Positions 7,851 to 17,031 are shown, numbered from the stretch's first letter. The stretch: 64,000 nucleotides of DNA from Pseudomonas poae (GCF_001439785.1 NZ_JYLI01000012.1:143543-207542), one strand, 5' to 3'. The notes: a model not told the origin generated them from the letters alone. Made by a program: numbers and translations.

Positions 7851-9725
7851 TCAGTACTTCTTGATGTCCGCCTGGGTTTCCAACTGCTTGCGGTACGCCG
7901 CGAAGTCCTGCTGGCCGATACGGGAAGCAAGGAAGCGACGGTATTGCGCCTTTTCTTCATCCGTTGGGGCAGCAGCTTCGTTGACACCGTTCAAGCGCAC
8001 CAGCACCAGGCTGCCGTCAGCCAGAGTCACGGTGGTGAAGGTAGGCTTGTCCTTGGCCGCAGGCTTGGGCATGCGGAACAGGGCCTGCAGCACGGCCGGA
8101 TCGATCCCTTCCTGGCTACGGGTAGCCGCTTCGGTGACTTTCCAGGCCTGACCATCAATAGGCTGGTTCAGCGCGGTCTTGCCATCACGCAGGCTGGCGA
8201 TCAATTCGTCAGCGTGAGTTTTGGCAGCGGCGATTGCGCGCTCCTTGGTCATCTGTGCACGAATCGCGTCCGCCACTTTTTCCAGCGGCAGTTGCGCAGG
8301 CTTCAGGTGTTCCTTGGCACGCAGCACGATGATGGTTTCAGGGTCCAGCTCGATGGCGCTGCTGTTGGCGCCTTCATCCAGCACTTCCGGGCTGAACGCA
8401 GCGGTCACGACGGCACGGTTGGCCGCAACACCTTCGCCACCCTCACGGCCAAACGGCGCGGAGGTGTGCACGGCAAGCTTCAGGTCCGACGCTGGCTGGG
8501 CCAGATCGGAGGCTTCGAAAGCCGCATCTTCCAGTTGCTTGGTGGCTTCGACATAACGCTGCTCAACCTGCTGGGTCTTCAGCTCGCGGGTCAGCTTGTC
8601 TTTCAGGCTGGCAAACGTCGGTACTTGCGGTGCCTCAACGCCGAGCAGCTTGATCAGGTGCCATCCGAACGCACTGCGCACCGGCGCCGAAACCTGGTCC
8701 TTGTTCAAGGCGTACAAGGCGGTTTCGAAGTCCGGATCATAGACGCCAGGGCCAGCAAAGCCCAGATCGCCGCCGTTGTTGGCCGAACCCGGATCCTGGG
8801 AGAACTCCTTGGCCAGGGCCTCGAACTTCTCACCCTTGGCCAAACGTGCCTGAATCTCTTCGATCTTGGCCTTGGCCTGCGCCTCGGTGACCTTGTCGTT
8901 GACTTCAATCAGGATATGCGCGGCACGACGCTGTTCGGAGAGGTTGGCGATTTCTTTCTGATAGGCCGCCTGCAACTCATCATCCTTGACCGTGACCTGG
9001 TCGAAGAAGGACGACTTTTTCAGTTCCAGATAGTCGATGACCACCTGATCTGGCGTCATGAACTCCTTGGCGTGCTGGTCGTAGTAGGCTTTGACCTCGT
9101 CGTCGGTGAGCTTCACCGCCGCAGGGTCTGCCTTGATGCCGACGGTGGCGAAATCGCGGGTCTGTTTTTCCAGACGGGCGAATGCAAGCACTTCGGCGTC
9201 GGTCACGAAACCACTGCCGGCGATGCCTGCGCGAACCTGGCCGATCAGCATTTCCTGAGTCAGCATCTGACGGAACTGCAGCCGGGTGTAGCCCAGTTGA
9301 CGGATTACCTGGTCAAAGCGCTCGGCGCTGAACTTGCCGTCCACCTGGAATTCAGGGGTCTGCAGGATCACCTGGTCCAGAGCCGCTTCAGAGAAGCCGA
9401 ACTTGGAATCCGCCGCGCCTTGCAGCAGCAGCTTGCGATCGATCAGGCCCTTGAGCGCCGCTTCGCGCAGCAGTTTCTCGTCGAGCATGGAAGCATCGAA
9501 ATCCTTGCCCAGCTGTTGCATCAGCTGGCGCCGTTGCATGTCGACAGCCTGACTCAGTTCGGTCTGGGTGATTTCGTCACCGTTGACCTTGGCCACGTCC
9601 TGTTTGTTGTTGGTCGAAGCCTGAAAAATGGCCTCGATACCGGTGAACGCCATCAATGCGACGATGATCCCGATAATGGTCTTGGCAATCCAGCCTTGTG
9701 AATTGTCCCTGATATTTTGCAGCAT
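7851..9725 (-). CDS. ppiD: Periplasmic chaperone / peptidyl-prolyl isomerase PpiD
   Basis: The 624-residue protein starts MLQNIRDNSQGW and has one N-terminal membrane helix (about residues 15-35), then a SurA-like helical region. A parvulin domain lies at about 265-365, including QRRAAHILIEVND and DLGFAGPGVYDP. A long C-terminal helical region completes the SurA_N/PpiD architecture. PpiD is anchored in the inner membrane at the Sec translocon and helps outer-membrane proteins fold on exit. It follows hupB and the tRNA-like RNA on the minus strand, as in other pseudomonads. Confidence 0.95.
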   Translation of the reverse strand: MLQNIRDNSQGWIAKTIIGIIVALMAFTGIEAIFQASTNNKQDVAKVNGDEITQTELSQAVDMQRRQLMQQLGKDFDASMLDEKLLREAALKGLIDRKLLLQGAADSKFGFSEAALDQVILQTPEFQVDGKFSAERFDQVIRQLGYTRLQFRQMLTQEMLIGQVRAGIAGSGFVTDAEVLAFARLEKQTRDFATVGIKADPAAVKLTDDEVKAYYDQHAKEFMTPDQVVIDYLELKKSSFFDQVTVKDDELQAAYQKEIANLSEQRRAAHILIEVNDKVTEAQAKAKIEEIQARLAKGEKFEALAKEFSQDPGSANNGGDLGFAGPGVYDPDFETALYALNKDQVSAPVRSAFGWHLIKLLGVEAPQVPTFASLKDKLTRELKTQQVEQRYVEATKQLEDAAFEASDLAQPASDLKLAVHTSAPFGREGGEGVAANRAVVTAAFSPEVLDEGANSSAIELDPETIIVLRAKEHLKPAQLPLEKVADAIRAQMTKERAIAAAKTHADELIASLRDGKTALNQPIDGQAWKVTEAATRSQEGIDPAVLQALFRMPKPAAKDKPTFTTVTLADGSLVLVRLNGVNEAAAPTDEEKAQYRRFLASRIGQQDFAAYRKQLETQADIKKY

Positions 9726-9793
9726 GCGTCCCCCAGAAACGGTTGAACTTCAAAAATTGGCAACCGTGGAGCGTGGGTAGAATCCGGATAGAA

Positions 9794-9820
9794 GAAAGGC
9801 GCATCCGAGGATGCGCCTTC
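9794..9820 (-). terminator. Terminator of the hupB / tRNA-like transcript
   Basis: On the minus strand AAGGCGCATCC pairs with GGATGCGCCTT over a two-base loop and is followed by TCTTCT. It lies a few bases past the tRNA-like element and before ppiD. Confidence 0.75.
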
Positions 9821-9827
9821 TCGTAAC

Positions 9828-9902
9828 TGGCGGAGCGGACGGGGGTTTGAACCCACACCCCCGGCGTGCGACCCAATGGATACGTGGGTCAGCTGCCGCT
9901 CC
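9828..9902 (-). ncRNA. tRNA-like structured RNA between hupB and ppiD
   Basis: The 75-base segment begins GGAGCGG, ends CCGCTCC-G-CCA, and has a GGTTCAAACC T-loop-like motif, all tRNA signatures. The acceptor-like stem is fully paired and is extended by flanking CTGG/CCAG. An internal hairpin pairs GACCCA with TGGGTC, and CGGGGGT can pair with ACCCCCG around the T-loop motif. No normal anticodon arm of five pairs and seven loop bases can be drawn, and the D-arm is missing. A rho-independent terminator follows directly. It may be a decayed tRNA, a serine/selenocysteine-type derivative, or a structured 3' UTR of hupB. Confidence 0.5.
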
Positions 9903-9954
9903 GCTGCCAGACCAGACTTGCGTCTGGCCCGGGTAGGCAAGGCGTGAACGAAGC

Positions 9955-10227
9955 TTAGTTAACGGCTTCTTTCAGAGCTTTACCGGCTTTGAAACCTGGT
10001 TTTTTGGCAGCCGCAATTTGCAGTGCTTTGCCAGTCTGTGGGTTACGGCCAGTGCGGGCTGGGCGATCAGTCACGGAGAATGTACCGAAGCCGACCAGGA
10101 CCACGGAGTCGCCGGCCTTCAGAGCGCCAGTGACGGATTCGATCACTGCGTCCAGCGCACGGCCGGCAGCAGCTTTCGGGATATCAGCGGATGCAGCGAT
10201 AGCATCAATCAGTTCCGACTTGTTCAC
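9955..10227 (-). CDS. hupB: DNA-binding protein HU-beta
   Basis: The 90-residue protein reads VNKSELIDAIAASADIPKAA and ends KPGFKAGKALKEAVN. The HU DNA-binding arm signature is complete (VGFGTFSVTDRPARTGRNP). The start is GTG, after AGGGGA at good spacing; longer in-frame starts are not HU-like. HU-beta bends and compacts DNA as a dimer or as a heterodimer with HU-alpha. The position after lon is conserved in Pseudomonas and enterobacteria. Confidence 0.97.
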   Translation of the reverse strand: MNKSELIDAIAASADIPKAAAGRALDAVIESVTGALKAGDSVVLVGFGTFSVTDRPARTGRNPQTGKALQIAAAKKPGFKAGKALKEAVN

Positions 10228-10376
10228 TCTAAGTCCCCTTATATATCTATTGAGTATGATTCTAAGTTTTTTTGTAACAGCAAAAAACGGTGCTGAATGG
10301 CCTACAGACACTTAAGAGCCGCTTTATAACAAGGGCTCTAAAAAACTGTCAAGGAAACCCCCAAGGCTTCAACACA

Positions 10377-12773
10377 TTAATGCGTGCTAATTCTTTCCTT
10401 GGAATCAGACTCGCGTTTTTCATCCTTGGCGACTATCTCCGGAGCCACATCCGGCAAGGGCTCGGGCGCGTATTGCAGCGCAATTTGCAGGACTTCGTCA
10501 ATCCATTTAACCGGTTTAATCTGAAGATCCTGCTTGATATTGTCAGGAATTTCCTTCAAGTCGCGAACATTCTCTTCAGGAATGATCACCGTCTTGATGC
10601 CGCCCCGGTGTGCCGCAAGCAATTTCTCTTTAAGGCCACCAATGGCCAGTACCTGACCGCGAAGGGTAATTTCCCCGGTCATGGCGACATCGGCGCGTAC
10701 CGGAATTCCGGTCAGGGCCGAGACCAGCGCTGTGCACATGCCTACGCCGGCACTGGGGCCGTCCTTCGGGGTCGCGCCTTCCGGCATATGGATGTGGGTG
10801 TCGTGCTTCTCGTGGAAGTTCAGAGGGATCCCCAGACTGCGAGCGCGGCTTCTCACGACGGTCTGCGCGGCAGTGATGGACTCGACCATAACATCCCCCA
10901 GAGAACCGGTCTTGATCAACTGCCCCTTGCCCGGAATGACCGCCGCTTCGATGGTCAGCAGTTCGCCGCCCACCTGGGTCCATGCCAGCCCAGTCACCTG
11001 GCCGACCTGATCCTGCTGCTCGGCCAGCCCGTAGCGGAATTTACGCACACCGAGGAAGTGCTCCAGAGAGTCGGACGAAACCTTCACCGAGAAGCGTTTT
11101 TCCAGCGCATGCTCCTTAACCGCCTTGCGACAGATTTTCGCAATCTGGCGCTCAAGGCCCCGTACACCGGCCTCGCGGGTGTAGTAACGCACGATGTCGC
11201 GAATCGCTTCGACCTCGAGCTCGATCTCACCTTTTTTCAGGCCATTGGCCGAGGTCTGCTTGGGCGCAAGGTACTTGACCGCAATATTGATCTTCTCGTC
11301 TTCGGTGTAACCCGGCAGACGAATCACCTCCATCCTGTCCAGCAGCGCCGGCGGAATATTCATGGAGTTGGAGGTGCACAAAAACATGACGTCGGACAGG
11401 TCGTAGTCGACTTCGAGGTAATGGTCGTTGAAGTTGTGGTTCTGCTCTGGATCGAGCACTTCCAGCAACGCCGATGCCGGATCGCCACGCATGTCGCTGC
11501 CCATCTTGTCGATTTCATCAAGCAGGAACAGCGGGTTGCGCACCCCGACTTTCGTCATCTTCTGAATCAATCTTCCTGGCATCGAACCGATGTAGGTACG
11601 GCGATGACCACGAATTTCCGCTTCGTCACGCACGCCACCAAGAGCCATGCGCACGAATTTACGATTGGTGGCACTGGCAATCGACTCGGCCAGGGACGTT
11701 TTACCCACGCCGGGTGGACCGACGAGGCACAACACCGGACCGCGAATCTTCTTCACGCGCTTTTGCACGGCGAGGTATTCGAGGATGCGTTCTTTGACCT
11801 CTTCGAGACCATAGTGGTCGGCATCCAGGATTTCTTCGGCGCGGGTCAGGTCCAGGCGTACCTTGGTCTGAGCCTTCCACGGCACCTGCACCAGCCAGTC
11901 GATATAGGAGCGCACCACGGTAGCTTCAGCCGACATCGGTGACATCTGCTTGAGCTTGTTCAGCTCGGCGGTCGCTTTGGTCAGTGCATCCTTGGGCAGG
12001 CCAGCGGCATCGATGCGCTTTTTCAGCTCTTCGATCTCGTTGTGGCCTTCTTCGCCGTCGCCGAGTTCTTTCTGAATGGCCTTCATCTGCTCATTCAGGT
12101 AGTACTCGCGCTGGCTGCGCTCCATCTGCTTCTTCACGCGGCCGCGGATGCGTTTTTCGACCTGCAACAGATCAATTTCGGCATCCAGCAGCGCCAGCAC
12201 GTGTTCGACACGGGCCGACAGATCGATAATTTCGAGGATGTCCTGCTTCTGTTCGATCTTCAGCGCCATGTGCGCGGCCATGGTGTCGACCAGACGGCTC
12301 GGCTCATCAATGCTGTTGAGGGACGACAACACTTCAGCCGGGACTTTCTTGCCCAACTGCACATACTGCTCGAACTGCGAGAGCAGGCTGCGCACGAAAA
12401 CTTCTGACTCGCGCTCAGGCGCTTCGACTTCGTCAATCAGCGCCACTTCAGCGCGCAGGTGACCGTCCACTTCCATGAAGCGCTCGACCGCACCGCGCTG
12501 CTCACCTTCCACCAGCACCTTGACGGTGCCATCGGGCAGCTTGAGCAGTTGCAGGACGGTGGCAATGGTGCCGACGCGATACAGGGCGTCTTCGCCCGGA
12601 TCATCATCAGCAGGATTTTTCTGGGCCAACAGCAGGATCTGCTTGTCGCCCGTCATCGCGGCCTCGAGGGCTTCGATAGACTTCTCGCGCCCCACGAACA
12701 GCGGGATAACCATGTGCGGATAAACGACGACATCACGCAACGGCAGGAGAGGCAATTCAATGGTTGTCTTCAT
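10377..12773 (-). CDS. lon: ATP-dependent protease La (Lon)
   Basis: The 798-residue protein begins MKTTIELPLLPLRDVVVYP. It has an N-terminal substrate-binding LON domain (about 1-200), a helical region, and an AAA+ module with Walker A GPPGVGKTS and Walker B FLLDEIDKMG. The C-terminal protease domain has the catalytic serine in PKDGPSAGVGM and the catalytic lysine in GGLKEKLLAAHRG. Lon degrades misfolded and short-lived regulatory proteins in the cytoplasm. A longer in-frame start exists 23 codons upstream but overlaps the heat-shock promoter, so I use the ATG after GAGGCG. A sigma32-type promoter precedes it. Confidence 0.97.
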   Translation of the reverse strand: MKTTIELPLLPLRDVVVYPHMVIPLFVGREKSIEALEAAMTGDKQILLLAQKNPADDDPGEDALYRVGTIATVLQLLKLPDGTVKVLVEGEQRGAVERFMEVDGHLRAEVALIDEVEAPERESEVFVRSLLSQFEQYVQLGKKVPAEVLSSLNSIDEPSRLVDTMAAHMALKIEQKQDILEIIDLSARVEHVLALLDAEIDLLQVEKRIRGRVKKQMERSQREYYLNEQMKAIQKELGDGEEGHNEIEELKKRIDAAGLPKDALTKATAELNKLKQMSPMSAEATVVRSYIDWLVQVPWKAQTKVRLDLTRAEEILDADHYGLEEVKERILEYLAVQKRVKKIRGPVLCLVGPPGVGKTSLAESIASATNRKFVRMALGGVRDEAEIRGHRRTYIGSMPGRLIQKMTKVGVRNPLFLLDEIDKMGSDMRGDPASALLEVLDPEQNHNFNDHYLEVDYDLSDVMFLCTSNSMNIPPALLDRMEVIRLPGYTEDEKINIAVKYLAPKQTSANGLKKGEIELEVEAIRDIVRYYTREAGVRGLERQIAKICRKAVKEHALEKRFSVKVSSDSLEHFLGVRKFRYGLAEQQDQVGQVTGLAWTQVGGELLTIEAAVIPGKGQLIKTGSLGDVMVESITAAQTVVRSRARSLGIPLNFHEKHDTHIHMPEGATPKDGPSAGVGMCTALVSALTGIPVRADVAMTGEITLRGQVLAIGGLKEKLLAAHRGGIKTVIIPEENVRDLKEIPDNIKQDLQIKPVKWIDEVLQIALQYAPEPLPDVAPEIVAKDEKRESDSKERISTH

Positions 12774-12814
12774 GATTTCGCCTCTATGACAGTTGAAAAA
12801 TAAGCATGGAACCA

Positions 12815-12843
12815 AGATGGGGGCTGCATGCAAAAAAAACAAG
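12815..12843 (-). promoter_or_regulatory. Sigma32-type heat-shock promoter of lon
   Basis: On the minus strand CTTGTTT (12837-12843) is followed after 14 bases by CCCCATCT (12815-12822). The sigma32 consensus is CTTGAAA, 13-15 bases, CCCCATnT, so the -10 is a full match and the -35 matches five of seven. It lies about 40-70 bases before the lon ATG. Confidence 0.75.
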
Positions 12844-12894
12844 CTTATTGCCAGCAGTTAAACGCGGTAAACGCTCGCAGCTAAAAACCCAGCC

Positions 12895-12928
12895 AAAACA
12901 AAGGGGCCCCTGGAGGCCCCTTGTTTGT
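12895..12928 (-). terminator. Terminator after clpX
   Basis: On the minus strand ACAAGGGGCC pairs with GGCCCCTTTGT around a short loop and is followed by T-rich sequence, just past the clpX stop. Confidence 0.8.
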
Positions 12929-12945
12929 ATCGTGACTGCAAACGC

Positions 12946-14229
12946 TTACGCGTCTGGCGCAGCCTTGGCAGTCGGCTCACTGTTTTCATAGATATACAGT
13001 GGCTTGGACTTGCCTTCTATAACGCTTTCGTCGATCACCACTTTACTCACTTCGGACTGCGAAGGAATTTCGTACATGGTGTCGAGCAACACGCCTTCGA
13101 GGATCGAGCGCAGACCACGTGCACCGGTCTTGCGCTCCAGTGCCCGCTTGGCCACCGATTTGAGCGCGTCGGTACGGAACTCCAGGTCTACACCTTCCAT
13201 CTCGAACAGCTTGGCGTACTGCTTGGTCAGGGCGTTTTTCGGCTCGGTGAGGATCTGAATCAAAGCAGCCTCATCCAGCTCGTCCAGCGTGGCCAGGACC
13301 GGCAAACGACCGACGAATTCCGGAATGAGACCGAACTTGACCAGATCGTCAGGCTCGACTTCACGCAGGGACTCGCCCACCTTCTTGCCTTCTTCCTTGC
13401 TGCGCACTTCTGCACTGAAACCGATGCCGCCACGGGTGGAACGCTGCTGGATAACCTTCTCCAGACCCGAAAATGCACCGCCACAGATGAACAGAATGTT
13501 GCGCGTATCCACCTGAAGGAATTCCTGCTGCGGATGCTTGCGGCCGCCTTGTGGCGGTACGGAAGCAACCGTGCCTTCGATCAACTTCAACAGGGCCTGC
13601 TGCACGCCTTCGCCGGAAACGTCCCGGGTGATCGACGGGTTATCCGACTTGCGTGAAATCTTGTCGATTTCGTCGATGTAGACGATACCCATCTGGGCCT
13701 TTTCCACATCGTAGTCGCACTTCTGCAACAGCTTCTGAATGATGTTCTCGACGTCCTCGCCCACGTAGCCGGCTTCGGTGAGGGTGGTGGCGTCGGCGAT
13801 GGTAAACGGAACGTTCAGCAGACGGGCCAGGGTCTCTGCAAGCAGGGTTTTACCCGAGCCTGTAGGACCGATCAGCAGGATGTTGCTCTTGCCGAGTTCG
13901 ACTTCGTCGCCTTTCTTGTCACGCTGGTTCAGACGCTTGTAGTGGTTGTATACCGCTACGGCCAGAACCTTCTTTGCACGCTCTTGACCGATGACATATT
14001 GGTCAAGGATGCCGCTGATTTCTTTGGGCGATGGCAGTTTATGCGCGCTGCTTTCGGCCTGGGCTTCCTGCACCTCCTCGCGGATGATGTCATTGCACAG
14101 GTCGACGCACTCGTCGCAGATAAACACCGAGGGACCGGCAATCAATTTGCGTACTTCATGCTGGCTTTTGCCACAGAAGGAGCAATAGAGCAGCTTGCCG
14201 TTGTCCTCGCCGTTGCGGGTGTCAGTCAT
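12946..14229 (-). CDS. clpX: ATP-dependent Clp protease ATP-binding subunit ClpX
   Basis: The 427-residue protein begins MTDTRNGEDNGKLLYCSFCG. The N-terminal zinc-binding domain has two CxxC pairs (CSFC and CDEC). Walker A is GPTGSGKTLLAETLAR and Walker B is VYIDEIDKI; a ClpP-docking IGF loop is seen as GIGFS. ClpX unfolds ssrA-tagged and other substrates and feeds them to ClpP. The start is the internal ATG; eleven further codons upstream would need a GTG. It lies just downstream of clpP in the usual order. Confidence 0.97.
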   Translation of the reverse strand: MTDTRNGEDNGKLLYCSFCGKSQHEVRKLIAGPSVFICDECVDLCNDIIREEVQEAQAESSAHKLPSPKEISGILDQYVIGQERAKKVLAVAVYNHYKRLNQRDKKGDEVELGKSNILLIGPTGSGKTLLAETLARLLNVPFTIADATTLTEAGYVGEDVENIIQKLLQKCDYDVEKAQMGIVYIDEIDKISRKSDNPSITRDVSGEGVQQALLKLIEGTVASVPPQGGRKHPQQEFLQVDTRNILFICGGAFSGLEKVIQQRSTRGGIGFSAEVRSKEEGKKVGESLREVEPDDLVKFGLIPEFVGRLPVLATLDELDEAALIQILTEPKNALTKQYAKLFEMEGVDLEFRTDALKSVAKRALERKTGARGLRSILEGVLLDTMYEIPSQSEVSKVVIDESVIEGKSKPLYIYENSEPTAKAAPDA

Positions 14230-14341
14230 TCGTTCGATCCAAATTCGATAGGCTTGCAACACAAGATGAAGGCTTACGCGGGCTTTTTCAAGCCCGCCGA
14301 TGATCGGACAAACCGATCAGCCTTGTTTTGCGCCGCTTATA

Positions 14342-14977
14342 TTAGGCTGGGCGCTTTTCGATCACGGCGTCGATCAACCCGTACGCACGTGCGGCTTCGG
14401 CGCTCATGAAGTTGTCGCGGTTGGTGTCGCGTTCGATTTCTTCCAGGGTGTGACCGCTGTGCTTGGCCATCAACGTGTTGAGGCGCTCGCGAATGAAGAG
14501 AATCTCCTTGGCGTGAATTTCGATGTCCGACGCCTGGCCCTGGAAACCACCCAGTGGCTGGTGAATCATCACACGCGAGTTCGGCAGGCAGAAACGCTTG
14601 CCTTCGGCACCCGCGGTCAGCAGAAAGGCGCCCATGCTGCAGGCCTGGCCGATGCAGGTGGTCGACACGTTCGGCTTGATGAACTGCATGGTGTCGTAGA
14701 TCGACATGCCTGCAGTTACCGAACCGCCTGGGGAGTTGATGTACAGATGGATGTCCTTGTCCGGGTTTTCCGCTTCAAGGAACAGCAGCTGCGCACAGAT
14801 CAGATTGGCCATGTAGTCCTCTACTGGACCAACCAGAAAGATCACTCGCTCCTTGAGCAGGCGCGAGTAGATGTCATAGGCGCGTTCGCCACGAGCGGAT
14901 TGCTCGACAACCATCGGGACCAGGCCGCCTGCGGCCTGGATATCAGAGTTCTGCTGAATATAGGAATTACGGAACAT
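14342..14977 (-). CDS. clpP: ATP-dependent Clp protease proteolytic subunit ClpP
   Basis: The 211-residue protein has the full S14 serine protease signature: catalytic Ser114 in QACSMGAFLL and His139 in RVMIHQPLGG. The first residues, MFRNSYIQQNSDIQAAG, are a short propeptide. ClpP forms the double-heptamer proteolytic chamber served by ClpX and ClpA. It lies between tig and clpX, all on the minus strand. Confidence 0.97.
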   Translation of the reverse strand: MFRNSYIQQNSDIQAAGGLVPMVVEQSARGERAYDIYSRLLKERVIFLVGPVEDYMANLICAQLLFLEAENPDKDIHLYINSPGGSVTAGMSIYDTMQFIKPNVSTTCIGQACSMGAFLLTAGAEGKRFCLPNSRVMIHQPLGGFQGQASDIEIHAKEILFIRERLNTLMAKHSGHTLEEIERDTNRDNFMSAEAARAYGLIDAVIEKRPA

Positions 14978-15015
14978 GCTCTGCAGTTACTCCCAAATAG
15001 TCATGTCTTGAAAAC

Positions 15016-15043
15016 GCATAAGCCAGCGCGAGGCTGGCTTATG
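15016..15043 (-). terminator. Hairpin between tig and clpP
   Basis: CATAAGCCAGC pairs with GCTGGCTTATG around a short loop just past the tig stop. The T-run on the minus strand is weak (GCGTTTTC), so it may attenuate rather than stop transcription into clpP. Confidence 0.55.
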
Positions 15044-15068
15044 GTTGAATTTCCAACGAGTTGGACAA

Positions 15069-16379
15069 TCAGTCGGCTTGTGCTGCTTCCGCCGGTTTGA
15101 CTGCTTCTTCGTAAGAGACCGTCTTATCGGTCACCTTAGCCTTCTGCAGAACAGTATCCACAACTTGTTCTTCCAGCACAACCGAACGTACTTCGTTCAG
15201 TTGCTGGTCGTTCTTGTAGTACCAAGACACAACCTGCTCAGGCTCCTGGTAGGCCGAAGCCATTTCCTGGATCATTTCACGTACGCGATCTTCATCAGGC
15301 TTGAGGTCGAATTGCTTGACCACTTCAGCCACGACCAGACCCAGTACAACGCGACGCTTGGCTTGCTCTTCGAACAGCTCGGCCGGCAGTTGATCAGGCT
15401 TGACGTTGCCGCCGAACTGTTGAACAGCCTGTACGCGCAGACGGTCCACTTCGTTGGACAGCAGGGCCTTTGGCACTTCGATCGGGTTGGCGGCCAGCAG
15501 ACCGTCCATGACCTGGTTCTTGACCTTGGACTTGATGGCCTGACGCAGCTCACGCTCCATGTTCTTGCGAACTTCGGTGCGGAAGCCTTCGATGCCGGTT
15601 TCCTTGATGCCGAATTGAGCGAAGAACTCTTCGTTCAGCTCAGGCAGCTTGGGCTCGGACACGGTGTTGACCGTTACGGTGAATTCGGCGGCTTTACCAG
15701 CCAGGTCCAGGTTCTGGTAGTCAGCCGGGAATTCCAGGTTCAGCACGCGTTCTTCGCCGGCCTTGGCGCCAACCAGACCGTCTTCAAAACCCGGGATCAT
15801 GCGGTTGGAGCCCAGCACCAGTTGAGTACCCTTGGCCGAGCCGCCAGCGAATGCTTCGCCGTCAACCTTGCCCACGAAATCGATGTTCAACTGGTCTTCG
15901 TTCTGTGCGGCACGTTCGGCCACTTCAAAACGGGTGTTCTGCTTGCGCAGGATGTCCAGCATGTTATCCAGATCGGCATCAGCCACTTCAGCGCTCAGGC
16001 GCTCGATTTCGATACCGTCAAAACCGGCAACTTCGAACTCGGGGAACACTTCGAATACGGCAACGTATTCCAGGTCCTTGCCAGCTTCCAGGGACTTGGG
16101 CTCGATGGAAGGCGAGCCAGCCGGATTCAGCTTTTGCTCAACGACAGCTTCATAGAAGGAAGCCTGGATCACGTCACCTACCGCTTCCTGACGCGCATCA
16201 GCACCAAAACGGCGCTTGATTTCGCTCATTGGCACTTTGCCTGGACGGAAACCAGCGATCTTGGCTTTTTGGGCGGTCTGCTGCAGACGCTTGTTGACCG
16301 CAGTCTCGATACGCTCAGCCGGCACGGTGATGCTCATGCGGCGCTCGAGAGCAGTAGTATTTTCAACAGAAACTTGCAT
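15069..16379 (-). CDS. tig: Trigger factor (ribosome-associated chaperone)
   Basis: The 436-residue protein starts MQVSVENTTALERRMSITVP. The ribosome-docking signature is present as GFRPGKVPMSEIKRRFG (about residues 40-56). An FKBP-like isomerase domain (about 150-245) includes DQLNIDFVGKVDGEAF and the helical C-terminal arms end in an acidic/alanine tail. Trigger factor binds at the ribosome exit tunnel and protects nascent chains. A 19-codon upstream extension is open but does not look like protein. Confidence 0.96.
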   Translation of the reverse strand: MQVSVENTTALERRMSITVPAERIETAVNKRLQQTAQKAKIAGFRPGKVPMSEIKRRFGADARQEAVGDVIQASFYEAVVEQKLNPAGSPSIEPKSLEAGKDLEYVAVFEVFPEFEVAGFDGIEIERLSAEVADADLDNMLDILRKQNTRFEVAERAAQNEDQLNIDFVGKVDGEAFAGGSAKGTQLVLGSNRMIPGFEDGLVGAKAGEERVLNLEFPADYQNLDLAGKAAEFTVTVNTVSEPKLPELNEEFFAQFGIKETGIEGFRTEVRKNMERELRQAIKSKVKNQVMDGLLAANPIEVPKALLSNEVDRLRVQAVQQFGGNVKPDQLPAELFEEQAKRRVVLGLVVAEVVKQFDLKPDEDRVREMIQEMASAYQEPEQVVSWYYKNDQQLNEVRSVVLEEQVVDTVLQKAKVTDKTVSYEEAVKPAEAAQAD

Positions 16380-16735
16380 GGATATTCCTCGTTGCACAGA
16401 CATTAGCCGGCCATTTCCGACCCCAATCAAGGGCATGCATTCTAGTGGGTCAAACTCAAGAAGTCACCCTGCTGGAAATACGCGCGAAAACAGCCGCCGT
16501 TTTATCGGTACGAAGGCACTGATGGACTTCGCCCCGGTGACAAATAAAGCCAATCGCGCCAGGGCTCTGCGCCGCCTCTTCTATATAAAGAAAAGGCCAT
16601 TCATCTCCCTGACGACCCTCCCTGCGAACAGGGACGGCAGGCAGCGCAGCAGCATCGAGACACATAAAAACGATGAAGCGCCCTGCCCTTGCGACCCATT
16701 ACCTGCAGTCGCCGAATACTCGAACCGCCAAAACC
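16380..16735. other. Intergenic region between tig and the tRNA cluster
   Basis: About 350 bases with no convincing gene on either strand. It must carry the tig promoter on the minus strand. Short open frames here have no ribosome-binding sites and biased translations. Confidence 0.5.
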
Positions 16736-16771
16736 AAAAAAGGCGCCAGACTGTTAAATCTGGCGCCTTTC
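16736..16771 (-). terminator. Terminator of the tRNA operon
   Basis: On the minus strand GGCGCCAGA pairs with TCTGGCGCC around a short loop and is followed by TTTTTT. It sits directly after the last tRNA-His. A near copy lies after the first tRNA-His at 17032-17062. Confidence 0.85.
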
Positions 16772-16776
16772 GAATA

Positions 16777-16852
16777 TGGGGTGGACGAAGGGGATCGAAC
16801 CCTCGACAACGGGAGTCACAATCCCGTGCTCTACCAACTGAGCTACGCCCAC
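16777..16852 (-). tRNA. tRNA-His (GTG), second copy
   Basis: The 76-base gene starts GTGGGCGTAGCTCAGTTGG, has the anticodon loop TTGTGAC and the T-arm GGTTCGATCC, and encodes its own CCA. The base before position 1 is G, as expected for tRNA-His. The sequence is identical to the copy at 17070-17145. Confidence 0.97.
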
Positions 16853-16928
16853 CATCTTGCATCGACGAAGCACTCAAACAACTTCTTCGTCTGGCCTCAT
16901 CACGCCCTGGGGCCTGATGACGCTTGAT

Positions 16929-17013
16929 TGGTGCGGATGAAGAGACTCGAACTCTTACGCCTCGCGGCGCTGGAACCTAAATCCAGTGTGTCTACCAATT
17001 CCACCACATCCGC
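16929..17013 (-). tRNA. tRNA-Leu (TAG)
   Basis: The 85-base gene starts GCGGATGTGGTGGAATTGG, has anticodon loop ATTTAGG, a long variable arm typical of leucine tRNAs, T-arm AGTTCGAGTC and an encoded CCA. Confidence 0.97.
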
Positions 17014-17031
17014 GCTTGCAGCTCTTAAAGC

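Noticed and set aside
9828..9902. Selenocysteine tRNA (selC) identity
   Set aside because: Ends in CGCCA like selC, but lacks the long acceptor/anticodon arms and the TCA anticodon.
10316..10345. Terminator between lon and hupB
   Set aside because: AGAGCC and GGCTCT can pair over a 13-base loop, but there is no T-run in either useful direction.
14279..14297. Terminator between clpP and clpX
   Set aside because: GCGGGCTT pairs with AAGCCCGC, but no T-run follows on the minus strand and the genes are expected to be at least partly co-transcribed.
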